From contig CALAJV010000011.1 of assembly GCA_937922805.1 (NCBI GenBank), positions 62,001 to 126,000 on the forward strand: a DNA stretch of 64,000 nt, written 5' to 3'. Below are positions 7,108 through 16,457 of the stretch, one piece after another. The position numbers and the translations under genes are program-made. Position 1 is the stretch's first letter. The number at the start of each line of letters is the position of its first letter. Source of the DNA: an uncultured Acidimicrobiales bacterium (GTDB lineage Bacteria > Actinomycetota > Acidimicrobiia > Acidimicrobiales > SZUA-35). Below the pieces are notes generated by a model. It was not told the origin of the DNA. It made no database searches and worked only from the letters and a program-made list of their open reading frames with translations.

Positions 7108-7893
7108 GTGACCGTCAATTTGGAGGATCGTTCGAGTTCGCAACTAGGAACGACGGCAGAAGAGGAAGAAGTGGAAGAGCCAAGGCTAGGTGGAACCGAC
7201 ATCTTTAGAGGTGGGCTTGTTATTGGTCTAGCCATGCTCATCGGAGGCTTCGTGATGCTTCGCGGCCTCACCCAGGACTCGGCTGAATCTGATTCGGTGG
7301 CTACCGAGCTTGCTCCCGCGGCTGATTCTGCTGTTGCGGGCGCTGAAGATTCAGCCGCCACCACGACCGATGAAGTCGGAGAATCATCGACCACCGCCGG
7401 CATTACTCGAGCAGATGAATCAACCCCTCTACCTGGCGATGACGCTGCCGCCGATGGTACCGCGAGCGACGACACTGTCGCCGATAGCGATGCGATGGCT
7501 GAAAGCGATGAGGCAGCCGAAGGCGAAGCTATGGAAGAAAGTAGCGATAACGCGGCCGCTGATCCGAATTTGCGGTCGCCGGCTGAGGTACGGGTTCTGG
7601 TTTTGAACGGTGCAGCTCAGCGACAAGGAGTAGCGGCCAGCGGAACCGAAGTGCTCAAAGCGGCGAGCTACAACACTGCGGCACCAAAGAACGCCACCAA
7701 AACGACAGCCCAGTCACTAATTCTCTACCTCGACGGTTATCAAGCTGAGGCCCAAGCTGTTGCGAACACCTTCGGTCCTGACCTGACTGGAATCGTGCAG
7801 CCCTACGATGCGGCCAATCCGCCAATTGATGACATTCAAAGCGCCAACGTGATCGTAATTATCGGCGAAGACGACATCATCCCGATTTCATAG
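7108..7893 (+). CDS. Membrane-anchored LytR_C domain protein
   Basis: A 261-residue protein with a short cytoplasmic head, one membrane segment (about residues 36-54, LVIGLAMLIGGFVMLRGL) and an acidic Ala/Glu/Ser/Thr-rich linker to about residue 150. A C-terminal LytR_C domain follows (about 154-255, starting EVRVLVLNGAAQRQGVA). LytR_C is found behind LytR-CpsA-Psr catalytic domains or alone in actinobacteria, and is thought to act outside the membrane near the cell wall. No LCP catalytic domain is present here, so it is probably a binding or accessory protein. The GTG start follows AGGAG at a good distance. The leader holds the crossing repeats described separately. The next gene starts 15 bases after the stop, so co-transcription with glycerate kinase is likely. 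Confidence 0.78.
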   Translation: MTVNLEDRSSSQLGTTAEEEEVEEPRLGGTDIFRGGLVIGLAMLIGGFVMLRGLTQDSAESDSVATELAPAADSAVAGAEDSAATTTDEVGESSTTAGITRADESTPLPGDDAAADGTASDDTVADSDAMAESDEAAEGEAMEESSDNAAADPNLRSPAEVRVLVLNGAAQRQGVAASGTEVLKAASYNTAAPKNATKTTAQSLILYLDGYQAEAQAVANTFGPDLTGIVQPYDAANPPIDDIQSANVIVIIGEDDIIPIS

Positions 7894-7908
7894 TCAGGGC
7901 TTTTGGCT

Positions 7909-8907
7909 ATGGATAAGACCGTAGTCTTTGCCTTCGACAAATTTCGAGGAACAGCAACGGCTCAAGAGCTAACAGAGGTCGGTCTACGGGCGGCAAAGTC
8001 GGCTGGCTGGAACGCTGTCGGGCTTCCGTTAGCCGACGGGGGCGAAGGCTCCATCGATGTGTTGGGTGGCGCAAACAAGACGCTGACGGTGTCCGGTCCA
8101 TTAGGCGCTCCGGTGAAGGCCGGATGGCGTCTCGAAGGTGATGTGGCCTTCATCGAGATAGCCTCGGCGTCTGGACTGTCGCTCGTCGGAGGCAAAGACG
8201 AAAACGACCCGGTCCAAGCTGATACCACCGGCACCGGTCAGATTATTGCTAAGGCAATCGAGCTAGGGGCGCGAACTGTCTACGTATTATTAGGGGGCTC
8301 AGCTAGCACCGACGGAGGACTAGGAGCTCTTACTGCACTGCCAGGAGCAGCTCGGCTAAAGGAGATCGATCTGGTAGTCGCAGCTGACGTCACCACCCGA
8401 TTCACTGCGGCCGCTGAAGTATTTGGGCCGCAGAAGGGTGCCAGCAAAGCCCAAGTCTCGCTGCTCACTCGTCGTCTTGAACGTCTCGTCCAGATGTATA
8501 CCGAGAAATACGGCGTCGACGTGGCTGAGATCGACGGGGCCGGAGCAGCCGGCGGATTGGCTGGCGGGCTGGTGGCTGCTGGGGGCAGGATCGAGTCTGG
8601 ATTCGAAATTTTAGCTGAGCATGTGCAGCTTGACCGCTACCTCGAATCGGCGTCGCTTGTAATAACGGGCGAAGGGTTTCTCGACCGCGGTTCATTCGAA
8701 GGCAAAGTAGTCGGCGGTGTCCACCGGTGGGCTACGTCATTTGGCGTCGCCACCGCAGCAGTCGTTGGTGACTGCGAAGTCGACAGCAAGGTTCCCACCG
8801 GATTGGAAGTCCGTTCACTAACTGATCGTTATGGAATAGAACGAGCCAAACGCGAAACTCTCACCCTGGTCGAAGACCAGATCATTGAACTGCTGGCCAC
8901 CAACTAA
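7909..8907 (+). CDS. glxK: Glycerate kinase (type I, GarK/GlxK family)
   Basis: Phosphorylates glycerate, normally to 2-phosphoglycerate in the GarK family, feeding glycolysis. The 332-residue protein shows the family landmarks DKFRGT(A)TAQE near the start, PLADGGEGS, TTGTGQIIAKAIELGAR, VLLGGSASTDGG and, near the end, GEGFLDRGSFEGKVV. It is somewhat shorter than the usual 370-380 residues. I chose the ATG at 7909; a TTG two codons upstream is possible but adds nothing conserved. It lies 15 bases after the LytR_C gene, probably in one transcript, with no clear functional link. Soluble and cytoplasmic. Confidence 0.88.
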   Translation: MDKTVVFAFDKFRGTATAQELTEVGLRAAKSAGWNAVGLPLADGGEGSIDVLGGANKTLTVSGPLGAPVKAGWRLEGDVAFIEIASASGLSLVGGKDENDPVQADTTGTGQIIAKAIELGARTVYVLLGGSASTDGGLGALTALPGAARLKEIDLVVAADVTTRFTAAAEVFGPQKGASKAQVSLLTRRLERLVQMYTEKYGVDVAEIDGAGAAGGLAGGLVAAGGRIESGFEILAEHVQLDRYLESASLVITGEGFLDRGSFEGKVVGGVHRWATSFGVATAAVVGDCEVDSKVPTGLEVRSLTDRYGIERAKRETLTLVEDQIIELLATN

Positions 8908-8941
8908 TTCGCCCGACCCTGCAGATGGGGAGCGGCGTAGA

Positions 8942-8957
8942 TAGGGCCCGGACCCTA
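8942..8957 (+). terminator. Short stem-loop after glycerate kinase
   Basis: TAGGG and CCCTA pair around a 6-base loop; an alternative stem uses CGTAG (8936-8940) and CTACG (8955-8959). It lies about 35 bases after the stop codon, without a U-run. Weak evidence. Confidence 0.3.
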
Positions 8958-9004
8958 CGACCTTGCGTTCCTATTTGTTCGACGGTTGTTCTACAATCAG
9001 ATAC

Positions 9005-9214
9005 ATGGCCTCTGACTCGCTTGTAAAGCAGCCGCCAATTGGAGTTGCCCTGCTCGTGCTTGGCGCCATCATTGTGCTGGGCATCTTGATCAGCCAGTGG
9101 GTTACCACCCTGGTCGTGACAATTGTTCAGATCGCTATGGTTCTTGTTGCTCTCATCGTAATGGCTTGGGTCGCCAAGTATCTGCTTCGCAAAGGGCGAC
9201 CAGCAGGGTCTTGA
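9005..9214 (+). CDS. Small two-helix membrane protein, unknown function
   Basis: A 69-residue protein that is nearly all hydrophobic. Two membrane helices can be drawn (about residues 12-30, GVALLVLGAIIVLGILI, and 36-60, VVTIVQIAMVLVALIVMAWVA), followed by a basic tail YLLRKGRPAGS. The ATG at 9005 is preferred over a TTG fourteen codons upstream, because the extra residues are not hydrophobic and no ribosome site precedes them. I do not recognise the family. The gene lies between glycerate kinase and a convergent hypothetical gene. It is probably real, given the strong membrane pattern in a frame with normal codon use. Confidence 0.6.
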   Translation: MASDSLVKQPPIGVALLVLGAIIVLGILISQWVTTLVVTIVQIAMVLVALIVMAWVAKYLLRKGRPAGS

Positions 9215-9237
9215 CAGCTGATGGCGTTACTAGGGAG

Positions 9238-9549
9238 CTAGCCCGGACGGGAAACGACAGCGTCGGCCACCAAGTCGACAACTTCGGCCAAATGCTTCTC
9301 AATCAGTTCCGGATCGCTAAGCCTGCGACTAGACGCATCGATAGTAATAGCTAGCGTGCGTTTGTCTAGCGCGACTTTAGCCGCTCGGGTTGACTCGGGG
9401 ACCGTGAGATCGGTTATCAAGTAGATCAATGCTGCCAACCTTGATTGAGCGGCATTGGGCCATGTCGTCTCAGCCTCGATTGGGTTCGAACGATCGGCAA
9501 CAACATCACGGGCTGATTGCTGAGCTTGGGAATTAAGGATCATGGACAT
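9238..9549 (-). CDS. Conserved-looking hypothetical protein, 103 residues
   Basis: A small soluble protein with no recognised domain. It is mostly helical, with Ala-, Leu- and Asp-rich stretches (LAALIYLITDLTV, LAEVVDLVADAVV) and no signal peptide. The first ATG has a strong ribosome site AGGAGG nine bases upstream, which supports it as a real gene; a second ATG two codons later is also possible. It runs divergently from groEL with about 160 bases between, so it may share the control region, but the CIRCE operator lies closer to groEL. No function can be assigned. Confidence 0.6.
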   Translation of the reverse strand: MSMILNSQAQQSARDVVADRSNPIEAETTWPNAAQSRLAALIYLITDLTVPESTRAAKVALDKRTLAITIDASSRRLSDPELIEKHLAEVVDLVADAVVSRPG

Positions 9550-9711
9550 CGTGTCGTCCTCCTGTGCTCATCCATTCGGTCTCGCGAACCTGAGAGTTCA
9601 GCTTTCAATCCACCCGTTTTGGATCTGTAATTGTCCAACAACCATCAACAAACTCTGCCATCAACTCAATCCGCGACCGTAGCCGCAGAACCTGGGGTTC
9701 GAGGGTGTCAA

Positions 9712-9738
9712 TTAGCACTCTCAGGGGTAGAGTGCTAA
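9712..9738. promoter_or_regulatory. CIRCE operator (HrcA binding site)
   Basis: TTAGCACTC-N9-GAGTGCTAA is present without a single mismatch, 40 bases before the groEL start. This is the known binding site of the heat-shock repressor HrcA, so groEL is predicted to be released on heat shock. hrcA itself is not in the window. Confidence 0.96.
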
Positions 9739-9751
9739 ATCGTAAAAGTAA

Positions 9752-11371
<1,620 letters not shown>

Positions 11372-11391
11372 CCACGTCCTCCGCAGCTTCT

Positions 11392-11874
11392 CTGCACGAA
11401 GCGATCGCCCCCGTCGGGTTCCTTTTGGGAACCTGGCGGGGCGAAGGTCAAGGTTCGTATCCAACGATTTCGTCGTTTGGCTACGTTGAAGAGATCACGT
11501 TCAGCCACGTCGGTAAACCGTTTCTGAGCTACACCCAAAAGACGCGAGACCGAAAAACTGATTTGCCCCTGCACGCTGAGTCTGGCTATCTGCGTTTGGT
11601 CAGCCCAGCCAAGGTAGAGGTAGTCCTCGCTCACCCAACTGGCATTCTGGAAGCGCTCGCCGGCTCGTTCCAAGCCAACTCTGCTGACGGTCACGAGGGC
11701 GGCCTATTCGATCTGGCATCAACTGAGGTAGTCGGAACAGCGACTTCGGTTCCAGTCGATTCGACCAGCCGAGTTATCACCGTTGCCGGTGACATTTTGA
11801 GCTACGACTTTGCGATGGCGGCGGCAGGCCAGCCTCACACCCATCATCTGTCAGCCGAGCTCAGACGTGTCTGA
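11392..11874 (+). CDS. Nitrobindin-like (FABP-type) haem-binding beta-barrel protein
   Basis: A protein of about 160 residues of the nitrobindin/THAP4-like family, whose ten-stranded barrel binds ferric haem and nitrogen oxides. The opening signature PVGFLLGTWRGEGQGSYPTI and the closing part with PHTHHLSAELRRV, which holds the presumed haem-ligand histidine, are both present. The start is a problem. The first ATG/GTG/TTG in frame is a TTG at 11425, which would cut the conserved P-x-x-FLLGTW opening. The frame is open further left but has no standard start codon. I place the start at CTG 11392 as the most likely choice, just after groEL ends at 11371. The family call is firm, the start is not. 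Confidence 0.78.
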   Translation: MHEAIAPVGFLLGTWRGEGQGSYPTISSFGYVEEITFSHVGKPFLSYTQKTRDRKTDLPLHAESGYLRLVSPAKVEVVLAHPTGILEALAGSFQANSADGHEGGLFDLASTEVVGTATSVPVDSTSRVITVAGDILSYDFAMAAAGQPHTHHLSAELRRV

Positions 11875-11924
11875 TCTGCGAGCCGGGCTCGCTGATCTTA
11901 AACCGTTGCTGATGAGTCCGTGCG

Positions 11925-12740
11925 ATGGCTAGATCCCGCACTGACTCGGTTTTCACCCGTCAATACGGTTCAAAGACCGGACCGTCAGGTCTCGGTGGTC
12001 GCGTTCCGGACGACCTGGTTGTCGAAGAGCCACTAACTATTCGCCTCGACGATGCTGTCGTGTCGTCGACTATGCGGACACCAGGGCATGACTTTGAACT
12101 GGCCGCCGGTTTTCTTCACACCGAAGGCGTACTAGAGCCTGAGTGGGTATCTGGGATTCGTTACTGCGGAACCGGCGCACCCGTTGAGAGCGAGTTCAAT
12201 GTTGTTTCAGTTGAAACTGGAGGACAAGCCCCGGAGCCTAAAGCTCGACTCGGGTCAATCTCATCGGCTTGTGGAATATGTGGCACTGAAGCAATAGAGG
12301 AGCTAACTGCTCGGCTACAGGTGCTTCCGAAATATGAGCCGTGGGATCATGATCTTTTAGTCGAACTGCCCGACAAACTTCGGTCCAACCAGCCGTTGTT
12401 TGATCAAACCGGAGCAGTGCATGCCGCCGGAGCAGTCGATCGATCAGGCAAGATGCAAGTGATTCGCGAAGATATCGGTCGACACAACGCAGTTGACAAG
12501 GTCATCGGCCGGCTCCTACTCGACGGCAGACTGCCAGCACATGAGTTGGCGTTAGTCGTCAGCGGTCGTTCGTCGTTCGAGATGGTTCAAAAAGCGTGGG
12601 CGGCCGGTTTCACCGCTCTGGTAGCAGTTTCGGCCCCGTCGGCCTTGGCGGTTGCGACTGCTCGTCAGGCTGGCTTGACCGTGGTCGGCTTTGCTCGAGC
12701 CAACCAAGCCAACTTCTACAGTCCAGACTGGATTGTCTAA
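11925..12740 (+). CDS. fdhD: Formate dehydrogenase accessory sulfurtransferase FdhD
   Basis: FdhD moves sulfur from the IscS desulfurase to the molybdenum cofactor of formate dehydrogenase, which is needed for activity. The 271-residue protein has the conserved loop SSACGICG with Cys116 and Cys119 (counterparts of the catalytic pair in Escherichia coli), VVEEPLTIRLD near the start, GAVHAAGAV, REDIGRHNAVDKVIG and SGRSSFEMVQKA. It follows the nitrobindin gene by 50 bases on the same strand. No formate dehydrogenase or cofactor genes are in the window, so its client enzyme is elsewhere. Confidence 0.94.
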   Translation: MARSRTDSVFTRQYGSKTGPSGLGGRVPDDLVVEEPLTIRLDDAVVSSTMRTPGHDFELAAGFLHTEGVLEPEWVSGIRYCGTGAPVESEFNVVSVETGGQAPEPKARLGSISSACGICGTEAIEELTARLQVLPKYEPWDHDLLVELPDKLRSNQPLFDQTGAVHAAGAVDRSGKMQVIREDIGRHNAVDKVIGRLLLDGRLPAHELALVVSGRSSFEMVQKAWAAGFTALVAVSAPSALAVATARQAGLTVVGFARANQANFYSPDWIV

Positions 12741-12819
12741 GTTCAGCGAGTCCGGCTCTGTAACACAGTTAACGAGTTTGTGGTGAGCCAAATCGGTGGA
12801 TCCTACTTAGACTCAGCTT

Positions 12820-13536
12820 GTGACTAACCCAGTAGCCCCAAGCGAAGGCCTAGGTGTTCTGCACCTTTTCTTCAAGCTCTCTGACTCGTCAACTGGTGAG
12901 GTTGACCGAGATCGGATTTTGGCGGCATTGACTCCGAGCGATTCGTCCCAACCGGGCTCAGGGCATCGCCTCTCGATTATTTCCGTCGCTATGTTGGGAC
13001 ACAAAGCGGAACTGGCTGTGATGGCGCTGAGTTCAGATCTTTGGGAGCTTCGTGCGCTGCAAACCGAGCTAGTAAGTGCTGGCCTTCGACTTGTGGACAG
13101 CTACTTGTCTTTGACCGAGCTGAGTGAATATGCGGCCGGCCTTCCAGAAGAAATGAAGCAGAACAAGTTGTACCCGCAGCTTCCGCCGGAAGGTAAACCG
13201 GCTTGGTGCTTCTATCCAATGAGTAAGCGGCGTCAGCCAGGACAGAACTGGTTTACAACATCGTTCGATGAACGCAAGCAGCTGATGTCAGAACATGGCG
13301 TTTCCGGTCGAAAATTTGCCGGACGAATAGTTCAGCTAATCACCGGATCAACAGGACTAGACGACTACGAATGGGGCGTCACACTATTCGGTCGGACCCC
13401 AGACGATTTGAAAGAAGTTGTGTACACCATGCGATTTGACGCTGCATCAGCCGACTTTGCCGAGTTCGGTCGCTTTTATTCTGGCGTTGTGGCTGAACCT
13501 GCTGACGTCCTCGATCGAATCGGTCTGGTCTCGTAG
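12820..13536 (+). CDS. hemQ: Coproheme decarboxylase HemQ (chlorite dismutase family)
   Basis: HemQ turns coproheme into haem b using peroxide, the last step of the coproporphyrin-dependent route of Gram-positive bacteria. The 238-residue protein shows the YPMSKRR motif with the essential tyrosine at 132, the haem-ligand region EHGVSGRKFAGRI with His159, and the closing DDYEWGVTLFGRTPDDLKEVVYTMRFD. It lacks the chlorite dismutase arginine context, and the actinobacterial context favours HemQ. The GTG start has no clear ribosome site and a TACTTA hexamer shortly upstream, so it may be leaderless. hemE and hemG lie about 18-20 kb away in this same window. Confidence 0.92.
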   Translation: MTNPVAPSEGLGVLHLFFKLSDSSTGEVDRDRILAALTPSDSSQPGSGHRLSIISVAMLGHKAELAVMALSSDLWELRALQTELVSAGLRLVDSYLSLTELSEYAAGLPEEMKQNKLYPQLPPEGKPAWCFYPMSKRRQPGQNWFTTSFDERKQLMSEHGVSGRKFAGRIVQLITGSTGLDDYEWGVTLFGRTPDDLKEVVYTMRFDAASADFAEFGRFYSGVVAEPADVLDRIGLVS

Positions 13537-13638
13537 TTCTGCTTCGCGTTGGTGCGGGCACCGTCGAGCGCTTCACTTTTTGCCGGATTCGTAAGAAAAG
13601 TTCGACGCGTGCGGGTTTCGAGCGCCTAATGTAGTGAG

Positions 13639-15510
13639 ATGGGTGGTCTAGGTGATGCCAGTAACTCTGCAGAGGATCCACATCCGACTGATAGCGCCGC
13701 GACGCATGATCACGAAAAGGAGTTGCCGGCTGACTCAGTCGATGACGTAGCCGCTGGAGCCACAACAGAACCTCCGGTCGAATCGTCAAAAACAGAGGCT
13801 GTTCCGCCTTTCGATTCGGTTGAACCTGCCGATCAAGAGGTCATGGTCGTTACAGAGCCCGAATCATCCGAAGTTTTAGCCGACGAATTAGTCATCGATG
13901 AAAAAGCAACTACGACTGTCGACGCCTCCGATCTCGACCTTCAGTCGGATGAACCAATGGCAATTGCTGATGCGCCACCAAACAACGAGCCGACGGTAAT
14001 TGCCGAGTCCGAAGCTCCTAACGCATCGTTGGCTACAGCCGAGACACAATCGGCTAGTACCCCAATGGTGATCGCTGAACCAACTGAACCGACCACTGAC
14101 TCTGGCGATGGCGCACCGGCTGACGGTGGCGATGAACCTGAATCAGCCAGCAACGCGATCTCAAGCGAGCCGTTGGTTATCGCCCAAGCCACTACTGATG
14201 CCGAATCGACCGTTGTGGCGGAAAGCGTTATCGATCAGCAAGAATTGTCAGAACCACTGGTAGTCGCAGAGCCAGCACCTGCGGTTGAGCCTATGGTTGT
14301 GGCTGAGGGTTCGGGTGAGCCTGGTGTTGGGGCTGAGGCGTCTTCGTCTGAGGCCGCGGTCGAGCCAGCACCTGCGGTTGAGCCTATGGTTGTGGCTGAG
14401 GGTTCTTTGGCGGAGGGTTCGAGTGAGCCTAGTGCTGATGCCACTTTGCCTTCTCCGGGGGATGTCGCAAGTGGTGAGTTACCTCCTCAGCCAGTGTCTT
14501 CCAGAGCGCCTGGCGATCCGGGCAAGATTGTCGAAGGTGTTGTCACCGCTGTAACCGGCGATGGAGTCGAATTAACTCTTGACGACGGGCGGCCAGCATT
14601 CATCTCTCGACGTAACTTTGGACTAAACGATGAGGCTCCAGACTCGGTGCTTTCAATCGGAGATCGAGCCCACGGCGCTGAACTAAGCCGTGAGGATCCA
14701 AAATCTAGAGTTGTGCTGTCTCGATCGTGGGCTTTGAAAAAACAAGCTTGGGACAAAATCGTGCTCGCTTCCACCGAAGGTAAACCATTGACTGGCCGGG
14801 TTGTCTCCGGTAGCAAAAAAGGCGTTGTAGTCGACGTTGGCGTGCGAGGATTCGTTCCAATGTCACACCTAGAGCTGGACCCGGTTACTGATCTGGCTCC
14901 CTACATCGACCAGTCGTTCGAGCTGAAGGTACTCGAAGTCGACGCCCAGAAAGAAAAGCTAGTCCTCAGCCGACGGTCGGCTCTACTTAAGGAGCAACGC
15001 AAACAGATCCAAGAGTTCATTAGCGGGATCAAGCCGGGAGAAATACGTACCGGTAAAGTTAGCTCGTTCGCTGACTACGGTGCCTTTATCGACCTTGGAG
15101 GCGTAAATGGCTTAGCTCATATTTCCGAACTCAGCTGGGACCGCGTCGGCAAACCCTCGGACGTGTTAAGCCTCGGGCAAGAGGTCGAGGTCAAGGTGCT
15201 TGATGTCAAAGCAAAAAAGAAGCGGATCAGCTTGTCGTTGCGACAGACATCCGACGATCCGCTTTCAAGCTTTGAGGTTGGCTCGATCTTGAATGGGCCG
15301 GTCACACGGTTGGTTGACTTTGGAGCCTTCGTCCTTGTTCAAGGTTTTGAAGGTCTGGTTCACTTGTCCGAGCTGGCCGAGTATCGAGTTTCGGCCCCCG
15401 AGGAAATTGTTACTCCGGGCGATGTTGTTGGCGTAAAAGTACTGTCGATCGATACCAAGCGTCGTCGACTGGAACTCTCGATACGGCGCGCCGCCGAATA
15501 TCAAGGGTAG
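13639..15510 (+). CDS. S1 RNA-binding-domain protein with long acidic repeat tail
   Basis: A 623-residue protein in two halves. Residues 1-290 are an acidic, disordered stretch with repeated (V/P)M(V/A)(V/I)(A)E-type units such as PMVIAE, PLVIAQ, PLVVAE and PMVVAE. Residues 295-620 hold four S1 OB-fold repeats beginning near 297, 382, 468 and 550 (for example ADYGAFIDLGGVNGLAHISELSWDRVG and VDFGAFVLVQGFEGLVHLSELAEY). The four-repeat part resembles ribosomal protein S1, so it may be the main S1 or a second S1-like RNA binder. The acidic leader of almost 300 residues is unusual for S1. Monocistronic between hemQ and the next operon, with an ATG start. Confidence 0.85.
   Translation: MGGLGDASNSAEDPHPTDSAATHDHEKELPADSVDDVAAGATTEPPVESSKTEAVPPFDSVEPADQEVMVVTEPESSEVLADELVIDEKATTTVDASDLDLQSDEPMAIADAPPNNEPTVIAESEAPNASLATAETQSASTPMVIAEPTEPTTDSGDGAPADGGDEPESASNAISSEPLVIAQATTDAESTVVAESVIDQQELSEPLVVAEPAPAVEPMVVAEGSGEPGVGAEASSSEAAVEPAPAVEPMVVAEGSLAEGSSEPSADATLPSPGDVASGELPPQPVSSRAPGDPGKIVEGVVTAVTGDGVELTLDDGRPAFISRRNFGLNDEAPDSVLSIGDRAHGAELSREDPKSRVVLSRSWALKKQAWDKIVLASTEGKPLTGRVVSGSKKGVVVDVGVRGFVPMSHLELDPVTDLAPYIDQSFELKVLEVDAQKEKLVLSRRSALLKEQRKQIQEFISGIKPGEIRTGKVSSFADYGAFIDLGGVNGLAHISELSWDRVGKPSDVLSLGQEVEVKVLDVKAKKKRISLSLRQTSDDPLSSFEVGSILNGPVTRLVDFGAFVLVQGFEGLVHLSELAEYRVSAPEEIVTPGDVVGVKVLSIDTKRRRLELSIRRAAEYQG
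14269..14405 (+). repeat. 44-base in-frame direct repeat in the acidic tail of the S1 protein
   Basis: The same 44 bases occur at 14269-14312 and 14362-14405, 93 bases apart (31 codons). They code for a unit of the form EPAPAVEPMVVAEGS. The DNA identity marks a recent local duplication inside the disordered region. Confidence 0.9.
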
Positions 15511-15651
15511 GCAAATCAACTTACGGCCCTTATCACTCCGAAAGTCAGATCGGCTCAAATGGTGGGTTTCTGCCATGGTCTGGCGGCCTAACTATCTTGG
15601 TTCTAAACAAGATCCGGCTGCCTGGCGCTGAAAAGTGGCACTCTGATAGAT

Positions 15652-16164
15652 GTGTGTTCTACAAGTCAGGGCGACTCGGGATCAGACCAACTGACCGATC
15701 TGCAAGCCATCGCCAGCCACGCGTCAGCGTTAGCTGACGGGGTCCGTTCGGCCATGCCCTCGTGGGTGGCGAGAGCAGTAGAGGTTAGGTGCCAGCAAAA
15801 CCGGATTAGCATTGCCGACAATCAAGAACTGGCCGACCGTGTGGCTCAAGCGGGAGTTGCCGCCGCGGACGACATCGGCACTCGTCTTTGGGATCTCCTC
15901 AAACTCGATATCGACGATCAGTGGACGAATCCGCTGGCAATTATCCGAACCGGAACCAAGTATCCAACCGAAATCCTTAGGTCGCTTGATTGTCCACCGG
16001 TCGAACGAGATGACTACTCCAAGCGTGCCAACCCTGATGACATCTACGGATTGACTCCCGCTTCGTTCGCTGATCTCGGACCAGGACTACAAGATCTCGG
16101 CATCAGCTGGGGTGCAGCCAAAGCCCACATTCATCTCCGCCGCCGGAAAGAAGCCGGCCAATGA
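15652..16164 (+). CDS. Conserved actinobacterial protein of unknown function (glnD operon)
   Basis: A 170-residue soluble protein I cannot assign to a named family. The first two thirds are helical (SALADGVRSAMPSWVARAVEVRC; ADRVAQAGVAAADDIGTRLWDLLKLDIDDQ). The end carries YGLTPASFADLGPGLQDL and GAAKAHIHLRRRK, a pattern I associate with a widespread actinobacterial hypothetical family. The GTG at 15652 is the first start in frame. The stop overlaps the next start (ATGA), and that gene in turn overlaps glnD, so the three are translated from one message. The link suggests a role near nitrogen signalling, but that rests on context only. Confidence 0.72.
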   Translation: MCSTSQGDSGSDQLTDLQAIASHASALADGVRSAMPSWVARAVEVRCQQNRISIADNQELADRVAQAGVAAADDIGTRLWDLLKLDIDDQWTNPLAIIRTGTKYPTEILRSLDCPPVERDDYSKRANPDDIYGLTPASFADLGPGLQDLGISWGAAKAHIHLRRRKEAGQ

Positions 16165-16457
16165 CAATTGTTGCCCACGTTCCCAATTTGTTCGACCGTT
16201 CCCGATTTCGAGGTCAAGTCACCTTCGTCGAGACTGCAGATGAAGCGAAAGATCTCAAGCCTTCGTTGCTGATTGTCGACCTTGATCGATGCGAAGACGT
16301 TCCAGGATTCAACGTCGAAGGGGCAATAGTAGTTGGATTCGGGCCCCACGTTGACACGTCGCTCTACCAATTGGCCGAAGAAAGTGGCTATACAGAAGTG
16401 CTCTCTCGATCTGTGTTCTTCAAACGGCTTCCGGAGTTACTAAGCTCGGTGGAGTGA
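16161..16457 (+). CDS. Receiver-like small protein coupled to glnD
   Basis: A 98-residue protein with an alternating beta/alpha pattern like a response-regulator receiver domain standing alone. A strand ends in LLIVDLDR, where the Asp would take the place of the phospho-acceptor. A second strand IVVGFGPHVDT stands where the switch Thr/Ser strand lies, and the end VLSRSVFFKRLPELLSS matches the last strand and helix. The first acidic pocket residues of true receivers are not seen (strand 1 reads TIVAHVPN), so it is probably a non-phosphorylated, degenerate receiver. It overlaps the upstream gene by 4 bases and glnD by 4 bases, which implies matched expression with glnD. Confidence 0.7.
   Translation: MTIVAHVPNLFDRSRFRGQVTFVETADEAKDLKPSLLIVDLDRCEDVPGFNVEGAIVVGFGPHVDTSLYQLAEESGYTEVLSRSVFFKRLPELLSSVE

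Noticed and set aside
11425-11427. TTG as the start of the nitrobindin gene
   Set aside because: It would cut the conserved P-x-x-FLLGTW opening, which is encoded just upstream in the same frame.
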